A program made the translations under genes and the position numbers. A stretch of DNA of 64,000 bases, from contig NZ_CAHJXR010000004.1 of assembly GCF_903645355.1 (NCBI RefSeq), forward strand, positions 186,001 through 250,000. The letters are read 5' to 3'. Source of the DNA: Schaalia sp. Marseille-Q2122 (lineage in GTDB: Bacteria > Actinomycetota > Actinomycetes > Actinomycetales > Actinomycetaceae). A model generated the notes under the pieces. It did not search any database, was not told where the DNA came from, and saw nothing but the letters and a program-made list of their open reading frames with translations. This document shows positions 1-7,595 of the stretch, piece by piece (position 1 is the first letter of the stretch; each line of letters opens with the position of its first letter).

Positions 1-218
1 TCTCCCGTGCGAAGGTGACGATTGTTGATGACTCGGCAGACAACGCCCACGGAACGGCTGCTCGCGCCTCGGTATTGGCCCCAGACTTGCCTGAGGGAAC
101 GTTGACCGGGGCGGTTGCTGAGGCTCCCACGAGCACAGGGATGGTGAGCCGTGTGACGATGCGCCCCACAGCGACCGGGATGATTCCGGTGGTGAAGCGG
201 GATACGCAGCACCCATGA
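1..218 (+). CDS. 3' end of an unidentified gene (5' end outside window)
   Basis: The frame is open from the first base and ends at 218, so only about 71 C-terminal residues are visible. They are rich in Ala, Thr, Pro and Val and contain no motif I recognise. The stop overlaps the start of the next gene by four bases (ATGA), which implies one transcript and translational coupling. In many actinobacteria the gene before a DUF3180 protein belongs to the folate cluster (often folK), so a FolK-type C-terminal extension is possible by context only. The visible residues neither support nor exclude it. Confidence 0.5.
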   Translation, partial: SRAKVTIVDDSADNAHGTAARASVLAPDLPEGTLTGAVAEAPTSTGMVSRVTMRPTATGMIPVVKRDTQHP

Positions 219-724
219 AGCCTCTGACTCTACTGCCGCTTATCGGCTATGGCCTAGTGGGCATGGCGCTTACGGCGGGAGTGAATTTTGTGCTGCTTTC
301 GCTGGGATTTAGCCCCTTTCTGGTCAGCCCTTTAGGGGCACTAGCTTCGGTGGCTTTGGCGGTTGCCTTACTCATTGCCGGTAATGGCGTCCGTCGTCTC
401 CGCGACGGGAAGACGACGCGCATGACACCCCTGTGGGCTTTCCGTATTGCTCTGTTGGCACGCGCTTCTGCTGGGGTGAATGCCGTCCTCGTGGGGTGTT
501 GGCTGGGTTTATGCCTGTCCTACCTGCCGTGGACAGAAGCGCCGGGTGTACGCGGGGCGTTGCTGTGGGCTCTATTTGCTGCCCTGTGTTCCCTGGTGTG
601 GGCTGTTTCTGGCGTGGTGGTTGAGCGCTGGTGCCAGATTGATTCTGATGAGCCTGAGGGCACCCAGGGTGGAAGCGGGGCGCGTTCGTCGACACGTCAC
701 ACTCCGTTGGCTGGCGGCGTGTAG
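215..724 (+). CDS. DUF3180-type four-helix membrane protein
   Basis: The 169-residue product has four hydrophobic segments, at roughly residues 5-25, 30-52, 75-100 and 110-135. Length and layout match the actinobacterial DUF3180 membrane proteins that commonly follow the folate biosynthesis genes. Their function is unknown. The start ATG overlaps the preceding stop. The C-terminal 30 residues are polar, Gly/Ser-rich and probably cytoplasmic. The assignment rests on topology, size and position rather than a diagnostic motif. Confidence 0.7.
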   Translation: MKPLTLLPLIGYGLVGMALTAGVNFVLLSLGFSPFLVSPLGALASVALAVALLIAGNGVRRLRDGKTTRMTPLWAFRIALLARASAGVNAVLVGCWLGLCLSYLPWTEAPGVRGALLWALFAALCSLVWAVSGVVVERWCQIDSDEPEGTQGGSGARSSTRHTPLAGGV

Positions 725-762
725 CCTCTCGGGATTGGCGTGGGCGCGCTAGCGTTCCTCCT

Positions 763-1554
763 ATGCCACACTCTTCTCGTCCTTCAGGTTCTTCGCAGGG
801 GGAGCGTCCTCGTCGGGGCGTTGCACCTTCTGGAAGTGGAGCGTCCGCCTCTGCGGGTGGGCGTGGTCGGCCTCGTCAGGCGTCCTTGGCGGGCTCACCG
901 TCGGGGGTTCGTCGGCAGGCGGGTCGTAGGAAGGGGCGTGCGAACCTGTGGCCGCGCCGCATTATTACGGGCACGGGCTTGCTTCTTGTTGTCGGCCTTA
1001 TCCTCTGGGCGCTGTTCAACGCGGTGGCGTGGGTGTTTTCTGATTCTGACGAGGCCGTGGCGCAAAGCGGTGCGCAGTCCGGTGCCGTTGAGGACAGTGA
1101 CTCGCCGCGGATGACCGCTGATGGGGTGCTCTACCCCAATGATGCGGTGCGTATCCCGGAGTGTACGCCTGACATGCTGGCACTCAATTCCACCACCGGG
1201 AGTATCCATGTCGGTCAGGCCCTCACTGCCTCCGTTGAGGTGTCGACGCAGGCGAACACGGCGTGCTCAACGGATGCGGGAATGTTTGGGCTGATGATTA
1301 CCAGCGGTGATGAGATCTATTACGATTCACGCCAGTGTGAGGCCGACGGGCTTGGCTCTCCTTTGTTGCTCTCTCCTACAGCCTCTTGGTCAGGAGAATT
1401 GAAGTGGGATGGGCGCCGCTATGCGGGCTGTTCACCCATCGACAGTGATGGTGATGGTGCGACGGATCTCGCCCAGCCGGGTACCTATAAGGTGCGCGTC
1501 ATGTACGGGGACCACAACACCAGCAGCGAGCACATCATCGAAGTCGGGCCGTAA
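763..1554 (+). CDS. Membrane-anchored exported protein of unknown function
   Basis: The 263-residue protein has an Arg/Gly/Ser-rich cytoplasmic tail of about 65 residues, one transmembrane segment (about 68-90, ITGTGLLLVVGLILWALF) and an extracytoplasmic domain of about 170 residues. The outer domain contains four cysteines (in ECTPD, ACSTD, QCEAD and GCSPI), which could form two disulfides. The C-terminal part, ending in GTYKVRVMYG, looks like a beta-sandwich. The basic tail followed by one anchor gives a type II, N-in orientation. I do not recognise the family. It follows the DUF3180 gene by 38 bp and is probably in the same operon. Confidence 0.75.
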   Translation: MPHSSRPSGSSQGERPRRGVAPSGSGASASAGGRGRPRQASLAGSPSGVRRQAGRRKGRANLWPRRIITGTGLLLVVGLILWALFNAVAWVFSDSDEAVAQSGAQSGAVEDSDSPRMTADGVLYPNDAVRIPECTPDMLALNSTTGSIHVGQALTASVEVSTQANTACSTDAGMFGLMITSGDEIYYDSRQCEADGLGSPLLLSPTASWSGELKWDGRRYAGCSPIDSDGDGATDLAQPGTYKVRVMYGDHNTSSEHIIEVGP

Positions 1555-1666
1555 TACGTCGCTTGATTCCATATGGGATGGAATCCATCAAGGGCCGGCG
1601 GCACGCAGTGCTCGCGGCGCGGATGGGCATATGAGCCGCGCGAAGCACGGGCTCATGGGCACGAGC

Positions 1667-1822
1667 GCTGCGTGCCGCTGGCCCGTGGCGGATTGGGGCA
1701 GGGGTGCTGCGTGCCGCTGGCCCGTGGCGGATTGGGGCAGGGGTGCTGCGTGCTGCCGACCCGTGGCGGATTGGGGCAGGGGTGCTGCGCGCTGCTGGCC
1801 TGCGGCAGATTGTGGCGCGAGT
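1667..1822. repeat. 39-bp tandem repeat, four units, between convergent genes
   Basis: Units lie at 1667-1705, 1706-1744, 1745-1783 and 1784-1822. The first two are identical, the third has a few changes and the fourth is degenerate. The shared core is CCCGTGGCGGATTGGGGCAG. The array sits in the 291-bp gap between two convergent genes. A unit of 39 is a multiple of three, so open frames run through it on both strands, but none has a plausible start or family. I treat it as non-coding. It may serve as a transcription-collision or termination zone, or simply be a VNTR. Confidence 0.85.
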
Positions 1823-1845
1823 AAAGCGAGCGGAAAGGACGCGTT

Positions 1846-2916
1846 TTACCAGCCGACGATGCCTGAGTCTGCCATCTCCTGCTGGCGCAGTAGGCTGTCG
1901 CGAATGAGCTTGGCACGGTAGGGGCCAATCGCTTCAATCTCTTGAAGCTCCTCAACGGTGGCTTCACGCAGGTCAGACAGTGAATTCCAGTGCTGGGCAA
2001 TATCCTTAATGACCGACCACGGCAGGCGCGGCACGAGGGACAGCGCGCGGTAGCCTCGCGGTTGGACGAGGCGGTCAAGGTCAGCCACGTCAAAGACCCC
2101 CAAGGAGAGCACATTCGCCACAGCCATGAGGTCAACAAGCTTCTCGCCGGAAAGCTCAGATAGAAGCGTTTCAGCGGTGGGAATGGAATCCTGGTCGCGA
2201 ATGTAGTCGCGCATAATAAGGGCGCGTTGGGAGGCCGAGCCGTGCAGAAGGTCATCCATCTGCAGGGCGAGCAGACGGCCCTCAGAGCCCAGCTCGTCAA
2301 GGAATCCGTTGATCTCAGTGGTGATGCGGCGAATCATCTCCATGCGCTGCATGACGGTTGCCACGTCACGGATGGTCGCAGAGTCGCGCATTTCGAGGAC
2401 AGTGAGCGATTGCAAGACTTCGTCAAGGCGCTGGCTGTAGCGGTCCAGGGTATCGACGGCCAGGTTTGCGCGAGACAGCAGCGCTTCAGGCTCTTCCACC
2501 GTCTGATGGAGCTCCCCAACGTAGATGGAGATCATGCGCATGGAGGCCGAAAGGGACAGTACGGGCAGACGGGTCTGACGGGCAACGCGCTGGGCCGTGC
2601 GATGGCGCATACCGGATTCGGTGGTGGGGATGGACGGGTCCGGCAGGAGCTGGACGTTGGCCAGGCGGATCCGCCAATGTTCAGGGTCGATGACGACGGC
2701 GCCGTCCATCTTGCACAGTTCGCGCAGCCGAGAGGCGGTGAAAGGGACGTCAAGTTCGAAGCCGCCCGAGCACAGGCTGGTGACTTCTTCGTTGTAGCCC
2801 AAGACTATGAGCGCGCCGGTGTGTGAACGCTGAATTCGGCCAAGGCCCTCACGCAGGGCAGTGCCGGGGGCAACTGCTTGAAGGGCTCGCCTCATGCGGG
2901 AAGCATCTGAGCTCAT
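1846..2916 (-). CDS. disA: DNA integrity scanning protein DisA, diadenylate cyclase
   Basis: DisA condenses two ATP into cyclic di-AMP. The 356-residue protein has the N-terminal DAC domain with both signature motifs, DGA at 71-73 and RHRTA at 104-108. A helical linker spans about 150-290. A C-terminal helix-hairpin-helix DNA-binding region contains LQEIEAIGPYRAKLIRDSL at about 323-341. Length is normal for the family. It lies 72 bp downstream of radA on the same strand, the usual radA-disA pairing. RadA is known to restrain DisA in Bacillus and mycobacteria. Cyclic di-AMP controls potassium uptake and wall homeostasis, and the Trk genes lie just upstream. Confidence 0.96.
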   Translation of the reverse strand: MSSDASRMRRALQAVAPGTALREGLGRIQRSHTGALIVLGYNEEVTSLCSGGFELDVPFTASRLRELCKMDGAVVIDPEHWRIRLANVQLLPDPSIPTTESGMRHRTAQRVARQTRLPVLSLSASMRMISIYVGELHQTVEEPEALLSRANLAVDTLDRYSQRLDEVLQSLTVLEMRDSATIRDVATVMQRMEMIRRITTEINGFLDELGSEGRLLALQMDDLLHGSASQRALIMRDYIRDQDSIPTAETLLSELSGEKLVDLMAVANVLSLGVFDVADLDRLVQPRGYRALSLVPRLPWSVIKDIAQHWNSLSDLREATVEELQEIEAIGPYRAKLIRDSLLRQQEMADSGIVGW

Positions 2917-2988
2917 CGGCGTTCCTTAATCAATCGACGTGTTCGCTGGCTGCTGGGATGGCAGCCTCATCAGCGCTCAATAAGAATT

Positions 2989-4368
2989 CTACGGCAGGGC
3001 TACCCGGACAGCGGTTGCGAGATCCGACACGGGCAACACCATCAGGCCATCGACAGCTTGCAGATCCTCCGACCCCTGAGCGGGCACGATTGCCTTCGTA
3101 AACCCCAGTCGCGCGGCTTCCTGGAGGCGGCGCTGAACGCTCAGGCAGGAGCGGATTTCACCGGTCAACCCGACCTCCCCGATGACGACCAGGCCAGCGG
3201 CGGTAGCCTGATTGCGCGCAGCAGAGACAACCGCGATGGCGGTGGCTAGGTCAACGGCTGATTCACTGGTACGTGCCCCACCCACCGTTGACACATACAC
3301 GTCCAGGGTTGAAGTGTCAGCCCCCAGGCGTGCCTGGAGGACGGCCAGAACCATCGCCACACGCGAATGATCCACGCCTGAAGTCGTGCGCCTAGGAGAC
3401 CCCGACGAGGTCGCCGCGACGAGGGCTTGGACCTCGGTGGGCATCGGTCGACGCCCCTCCATCGAGACGGTCACGCATGAGCCCGGCACGGAGGACAAGG
3501 ATTGAGAGAGGAACAAGCCCGAAGGATCAGGCAAGCCGCGAATCCCCGTATCGGTTAGCTCAAAACAGCCGACCTCGTCGGTTGGTCCGTAGCGATTTTT
3601 CACAGCGCGCAGCAGACGCAAGCGCCCGTGGCGCTCGCCCTCAAATTGGCAGACGACGTCCACCAGGTGCTCAAGGACGCGGGGCCCGGCAATGCCACCA
3701 TCCTTTGTCACATGGCCAACCAGCAGCACAGGAAGGTTGCGTTCTTTTGCGACGCGGATAAGCCCCGCAGCGACGGCGCGCACCTGCGCCACGCCGCCGG
3801 CGCCGCCCTCGACCTGCGTGGATTGGATGGTCTGCACAGAGTCGACGATGAGCAGGGAGGGTGAGGTCGCCTCCACGTGCCCGAGAAGTACGGCGAGGTC
3901 GTTGTCGTCGGCAAGGAGCAGGTGATCGTCGATCGCACCAATACGCTCGGCGCGGGCCTTGACCTGAGCGGAGGATTCCTCGCCCGTCACGTAGAGCACC
4001 GGCCCTGCTGCCGAGCCGTCACTGCTGCGCGCCTGGCGGGCAGCCCTCGCGGCCACATCAAGTAAGAGCGTAGATTTACCGACCCCGGGCTCACCGGCCA
4101 TCAGCACCACTGCGCCGGGCACAATGCCCCCACCGAGCACGCGATCAAGTTCGCTCACCCCCGTGGCACGGCGCCGAGCCTGCTCCCCATCAACCTGGCC
4201 GATGGGGAGGGCAGGGGAGCGAGGCGCAGCGGCCGCAACACAACCGGGAGCGGCGGCGCCAGCCTCGTCAATCGTCCCCCAGGCCTGACACTCCCGACAC
4301 TGCCCGACCCACTTCGGGGAGGACCACCCGCACTCACTACAGCGGTAGGTCACCTTCTCTTTAGCCAT
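2989..4368 (-). CDS. radA: DNA repair protein RadA
   Basis: RadA is a RecA-like ATPase that drives branch migration during recombinational repair. The 459-residue protein begins with a four-cysteine zinc finger (C10, C13, C24, C27). The Walker A motif GEPGVGKST lies at 92-100 and a Walker B-like LLIVDSVQ at about 172-179. The RadA signature appears as KNRYG at 257-261, the form with Tyr in place of the usual Phe. A C-terminal Lon-protease-like domain follows (GEVGLTGEIR near 406). It is transcribed toward disA, probably on the same mRNA. Confidence 0.96.
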   Translation of the reverse strand: MAKEKVTYRCSECGWSSPKWVGQCRECQAWGTIDEAGAAAPGCVAAAAPRSPALPIGQVDGEQARRRATGVSELDRVLGGGIVPGAVVLMAGEPGVGKSTLLLDVAARAARQARSSDGSAAGPVLYVTGEESSAQVKARAERIGAIDDHLLLADDNDLAVLLGHVEATSPSLLIVDSVQTIQSTQVEGGAGGVAQVRAVAAGLIRVAKERNLPVLLVGHVTKDGGIAGPRVLEHLVDVVCQFEGERHGRLRLLRAVKNRYGPTDEVGCFELTDTGIRGLPDPSGLFLSQSLSSVPGSCVTVSMEGRRPMPTEVQALVAATSSGSPRRTTSGVDHSRVAMVLAVLQARLGADTSTLDVYVSTVGGARTSESAVDLATAIAVVSAARNQATAAGLVVIGEVGLTGEIRSCLSVQRRLQEAARLGFTKAIVPAQGSEDLQAVDGLMVLPVSDLATAVRVALP

Positions 4369-4444
4369 GCCACCACGCTACACACTCCACCCCGAATCTG
4401 AATGAACGCCCTTCTGTGAGGAGCGCACACCGCGCAGGCGAAGA

Positions 4445-5113
4445 TCAAGGACGGGCCGCGAAATGCTCCAGCAGGCTTGTATCACCCGAGACAATAATGA
4501 CGTCCTCAGGGTTAATACGCGTCTGCGCGCTCGCATACTCGAAAGGCTTATCAGGCGAGATCACACCCAACACATTCACCCCGTAGCGGCCGCGCAGATC
4601 CAACTCGCCAATGGTGAAACCCTGAATCTCCTTGGGTGGGTGCAGCTTCATCACAGCAAAGCCGTAGCGGTCCATCTTCAGGTAGTCGATCATGCGGCCC
4701 GACACCAGGTGCGCGGCGCGGATACCGGCGTCAAACTCAGGGTAGACAACGTGGTGGGCACCAATACGCTTGAGGATGCGGCCGTGCTCGCGCGAGGTGG
4801 CCTTGGCCCAAATATTAGGCACTTCCAGCTCCACGAGGTTAGCGGTGATGAGCACCGAAGCCTCCAGAGAGGAACCCACCCCCACAACAGCGGAAGAAAA
4901 CTCGCGAGCCCCCAACTGCTCAAGGGCCTCATTCGTTGTGGCGTCAGCCTCCACCAGGGGGAAACGCCCGGTGAATTGCTGAACGCGACGCGGATTCTTC
5001 TCCACAGCCAAAATCTCGTGACCGAGGGACTCCATTGTGGTGGCCACGGCCGACCCGAAGCGCCCCAGACCAATAACCAGGGTGCCGGAGGTGCGCTGCT
5101 TATCATCTGCCAT
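4445..5113 (-). CDS. trkA: Trk/Ktr potassium uptake regulatory subunit (RCK protein)
   Basis: This 222-residue cytoplasmic protein gates the neighbouring potassium channel. The N-terminal RCK_N Rossmann domain has the nucleotide-binding GLGRFG at about 15-20 and acidic residues at the end of beta-2 (VEKN). An RCK_C (TrkA-C) domain covers roughly 140-222. A single RCK pair makes it KtrA-like rather than the double-domain TrkA of E. coli. RCK_C domains of this family bind cyclic di-AMP in Firmicutes, which matters because disA is two genes downstream. It follows the channel gene by 116 bp. Confidence 0.9.
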   Translation of the reverse strand: MADDKQRTSGTLVIGLGRFGSAVATTMESLGHEILAVEKNPRRVQQFTGRFPLVEADATTNEALEQLGAREFSSAVVGVGSSLEASVLITANLVELEVPNIWAKATSREHGRILKRIGAHHVVYPEFDAGIRAAHLVSGRMIDYLKMDRYGFAVMKLHPPKEIQGFTIGELDLRGRYGVNVLGVISPDKPFEYASAQTRINPEDVIIVSGDTSLLEHFAARP

Positions 5114-5229
5114 AGCTCGTATTCTCTCACCTTTGCGAGCATTTTCGAGGCGAGGCGCTCGCGTGGAGCCCGCTCATGAACCTAACTTGGGTGACAGAGA
5201 CGGCGTCATGGAGGGTGAAGGCCAGGACT

Positions 5230-6765
5230 TTAACCGATAATCGGGCGTTCCTCAGGCATGCGAATGACGCGGCGACGCTCACGCAACGCTAGGGCGGCAG
5301 CCAGGGTCATCGTGCCGGTACGGCCAGCAAACATGAGGGCCACCAGCACATACTTCGCCAGCGGCGGCAGGGTGGGCGTAATGCCTGTAGACAGGCCGAC
5401 CGTGGCAAAAGCAGAGATCGTCTCAAAAAGGATGACGTCGAGGGAATACTGCGTCAAGGTCAGCAAGAACACCACCGACACGGCCACCATCGCTGAACCA
5501 ATGAGGGCCACGGACACAGCCACCCGCACCACGGGAATGGGGATGCGTCGCCCGAAGGACTCAATATCGCGGTCGCCTCGTGCTTCGGCGATCACCGCAA
5601 GGACGAGGACGGCGAAGGTCGTGACCTTAATGCCGCCGGCGGTGGATGCCGGGCCGCCGCCGATCATCATGAGCACGTCTTGGACGAAGTGGGTTTGAGG
5701 GCGCATGACCCCCACATCCAGGGCAGACAAGCCCGAGGAGCGCGCATTCACCCCCGCCAGGAGGACGTTGAGCATCTTGGAGGAGGTGTCGAGCTCGCCC
5801 AAGGTCTCGGGGTTGGTCCACTCGGTCAGGGCCATCATGACAGCACCAATTGCCGCCAAGATGAGGTAGGTGGACAGGGTGAGCTTCGTGTGCAGCGTCC
5901 ACTTCGAGGGCGTGCGCCAGCGGGCGGCGAGGTCGGAGACAACGGGGAAACCAATGGCGCCAACGAAAGTGCCGACAATGATCGGGGTGATCATCCACCA
6001 GTCAGACTGGTGCGGAGCGAGGCCACCGACGATGACGACAAAACCCGCATTGTTGAACACGGAGATCGCCATGAAAAGCCCGTGCCAGGCGGCGGGAAGG
6101 ACGGATTCACCCAGGGCGAGGAATCGAGGGAAGAACGCCAGAAAGAGCACGCCCTGAGCGATGACGGAGGTGGCAATGACTGCGCGGATCAGGGTGGTGA
6201 TGCGCCCCATCTGCTCGGTCTTTGTTTCCGCCGCAGCTAAGAGACGCTGAGTGAGGCCAAGATGGTGAGAAACCGCGAAACCCAGAATCGAGGCGAGGGT
6301 CATGACCCCCAGTCCACCAATGAAGATCCCCAAGGCGATAACGGCCTGCCCGAAGGGGGACCAGTAGGTGGCGGTATCAACGGTGGTCAGGCCGGTGACG
6401 CACACGGCTGACACCGCTGTGAAAAGGATGTCAACAAAGGGGGCGGGGCGGTCAGACACCGTTGAGATCGGCAGTGCCAAGAGGGCTGTGATGACGGCAA
6501 TGATGGAGGAGAACACCACCAGGGCCAGTCGGGCTGGGGCGATGCGGGCCTGGTCTTCGACCCATTCGCGGAGCTTGCGCAGGCGCCTCTTTTTGAGGAT
6601 GGAGTGTTCGCGCGCCTCCTCCATCCGGAGGACAGGAACGGGCATGGGGGCTTCAAGCAGGGTTTCGGGGTCGAAGTGGGGTGTGTGTGACGAGGGCGTT
6701 GGGCGCGTGGGGCGTCGCCGGAAGAAGGTTCTCCCCGACCGGGGTGCTTCAGGACGACGTTCCAT
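5230..6765 (-). CDS. trkH: Trk/Ktr-type potassium channel subunit
   Basis: The 511-residue membrane protein belongs to the TrkH/KtrB superfamily of four M1-P-M2 repeats. Pore-loop segments are recognisable as VTGLT, NNAGF, ARSSG and TVGLSTG, each with the conserved filter glycine. The basic cytoplasmic N-terminus of about 80 residues (RRRPTRPTPS, then KKRRLRKLREW) is longer than in KtrB. It forms a two-gene system with the RCK protein downstream. The start ATG at 6765 is the most upstream in frame, and a later start (for example at MPVPVLRM) cannot be excluded. Confidence 0.92.
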   Translation of the reverse strand: MERRPEAPRSGRTFFRRRPTRPTPSSHTPHFDPETLLEAPMPVPVLRMEEAREHSILKKRRLRKLREWVEDQARIAPARLALVVFSSIIAVITALLALPISTVSDRPAPFVDILFTAVSAVCVTGLTTVDTATYWSPFGQAVIALGIFIGGLGVMTLASILGFAVSHHLGLTQRLLAAAETKTEQMGRITTLIRAVIATSVIAQGVLFLAFFPRFLALGESVLPAAWHGLFMAISVFNNAGFVVIVGGLAPHQSDWWMITPIIVGTFVGAIGFPVVSDLAARWRTPSKWTLHTKLTLSTYLILAAIGAVMMALTEWTNPETLGELDTSSKMLNVLLAGVNARSSGLSALDVGVMRPQTHFVQDVLMMIGGGPASTAGGIKVTTFAVLVLAVIAEARGDRDIESFGRRIPIPVVRVAVSVALIGSAMVAVSVVFLLTLTQYSLDVILFETISAFATVGLSTGITPTLPPLAKYVLVALMFAGRTGTMTLAAALALRERRRVIRMPEERPIIG

Positions 6766-7035
6766 GAGTGTGTGGGCTTTCTCGTGGGTGAGAGGGGTCT
6801 AAGACCTCGTGGAGGTGGGCGCGTTGGGTTGAGAGTGGCGCGTATTGGCGCCGATTGGGCACATTTTGTCTCCATCGTAGGGGCAAAAGTGGGGTGTGGG
6901 AACTCGCGCGGCGGGGAAAGGAAAAATTGCTCGTCTATTTTGTAGCTCAGTGCGACGATAAGTCTGTAATATATGTTCAGAGGCGCCACAAGTGCGGATA
7001 AAGGTCCGCTGCCTGTACCCCTGGGAGACCTGGTA
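6766..7035. other. Divergent intergenic region
   Basis: These 270 bp separate the minus-strand potassium channel gene from the plus-strand HTH gene. A TGTAATAT segment near 6965-6972, followed 60 bp later by the start codon, is a possible -10 for the HTH gene, but I cannot place a convincing -35. No RNA motif was recognised. A cyclic di-AMP riboswitch was considered because of the neighbours, but none could be identified by eye. Confidence 0.4.
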
Positions 7036-7254
7036 ATGACTCAGCATTCCGCCCCCCGTTTTATGACGGTGACAGAGGTGGCGGAGCTTATGCGCGTCTC
7101 GAAAATGACCGTTTATCGGCTGATTCACGGTGGGGAGATCCCCGCTATTCGTGTTGGTAAGAGCTTCCGTGTTCCTGAAGTTGCTGTGCGCCAACTCATT
7201 GACGCCCAAATGTCACAGTGGGCCGATGATCGACTTACCGGAATTGGCGGGTAG
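7036..7254 (+). CDS. Small MerR/excisionase-type DNA-binding protein (BldC-like)
   Basis: The 72-residue protein is almost entirely a winged helix-turn-helix of the excisionase/MerR type. It has MTVTEVAELMRVSKMTVYRL as the HTH and GGEIPAIRVGKSFRVPEVAV as the wing, the pattern of BldC in streptomycetes. I chose ATG 7036 because GGGAG lies 8 bp upstream. An upstream in-frame ATG at 6973 would add 21 residues unlike the family. BldC-like proteins bind DNA as head-to-tail oligomers and control development genes. The target here is unknown. Confidence 0.85.
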   Translation: MTQHSAPRFMTVTEVAELMRVSKMTVYRLIHGGEIPAIRVGKSFRVPEVAVRQLIDAQMSQWADDRLTGIGG

Positions 7255-7327
7255 TATTACTTCTGTTGTGCTCTTGGCACCCCTAAGAGCGCGGTAACAG
7301 CAACGACTCTAAAGAGGGAGGAACCCG

Positions 7328-7426
7328 ATGGGCTCCGTCATCAAGAAGCGCCGCAAGCGCATGGCAAAGAAGAAGCACCGCAAGCTGCTGCGCAAGACGC
7401 GCCACCAGCGTCGCAACAAGAAGTGA
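7328..7426 (+). CDS. Ribosomal mini-protein bS22 (AURKAIP1/COX24 family)
   Basis: The 32-residue product begins [19 protein letters not shown] and is over half Lys/Arg. It closely matches the actinobacterial 30S protein bS22, first seen in the mycobacterial ribosome structure, and the AURKAIP1/COX24 domain. A GGGAGGA Shine-Dalgarno sequence lies just upstream. It is preceded by the HTH gene and followed within 10 bp by a terminator hairpin. The gene is short enough to be missed by routine callers. Confidence 0.93.
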   Translation: MGSVIKKRRKRMAKKKHRKLLRKTRHQRRNKK

Positions 7427-7432
7427 CGTGTT

Positions 7433-7462
7433 GAGGGGACTTGGCTCTGGCCAGGTCCCCTC
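7433..7462 (+). terminator. Hairpin after the bS22 gene
   Basis: A 13-bp stem (GAGGGGACTTGGC paired with GCCAGGTCCCCTC, one G-T wobble) encloses a 4-base loop, starting 6 bp after the stop codon. The T-tract is weak, as often in actinobacteria. Confidence 0.8.
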
Positions 7463-7595
7463 TATCGTTCCCCCGCATCCCTTCTCGGCCGCCCTGCCCT
7501 GACGGATTTCGCGCGCCGCCCTCGTGAATCGCACGCCACGCAGGGCGCATCTGCGCCTTTGGCCCTGATAGATAGCCAAGCAGGTCACCTATTCT

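Noticed and set aside
1667-1822. CRISPR array
   Set aside because: The units are directly adjacent without unique spacers and there are no cas genes.
1409-1921. Plus-strand frame through the 39-bp repeats
   Set aside because: It arises because the repeat unit is a multiple of three. It overlaps the ends of two genes and has no ribosome site.
6766-7035. c-di-AMP riboswitch upstream of the potassium channel gene
   Set aside because: Suggested only by the neighbouring disA; no conserved riboswitch core could be identified.
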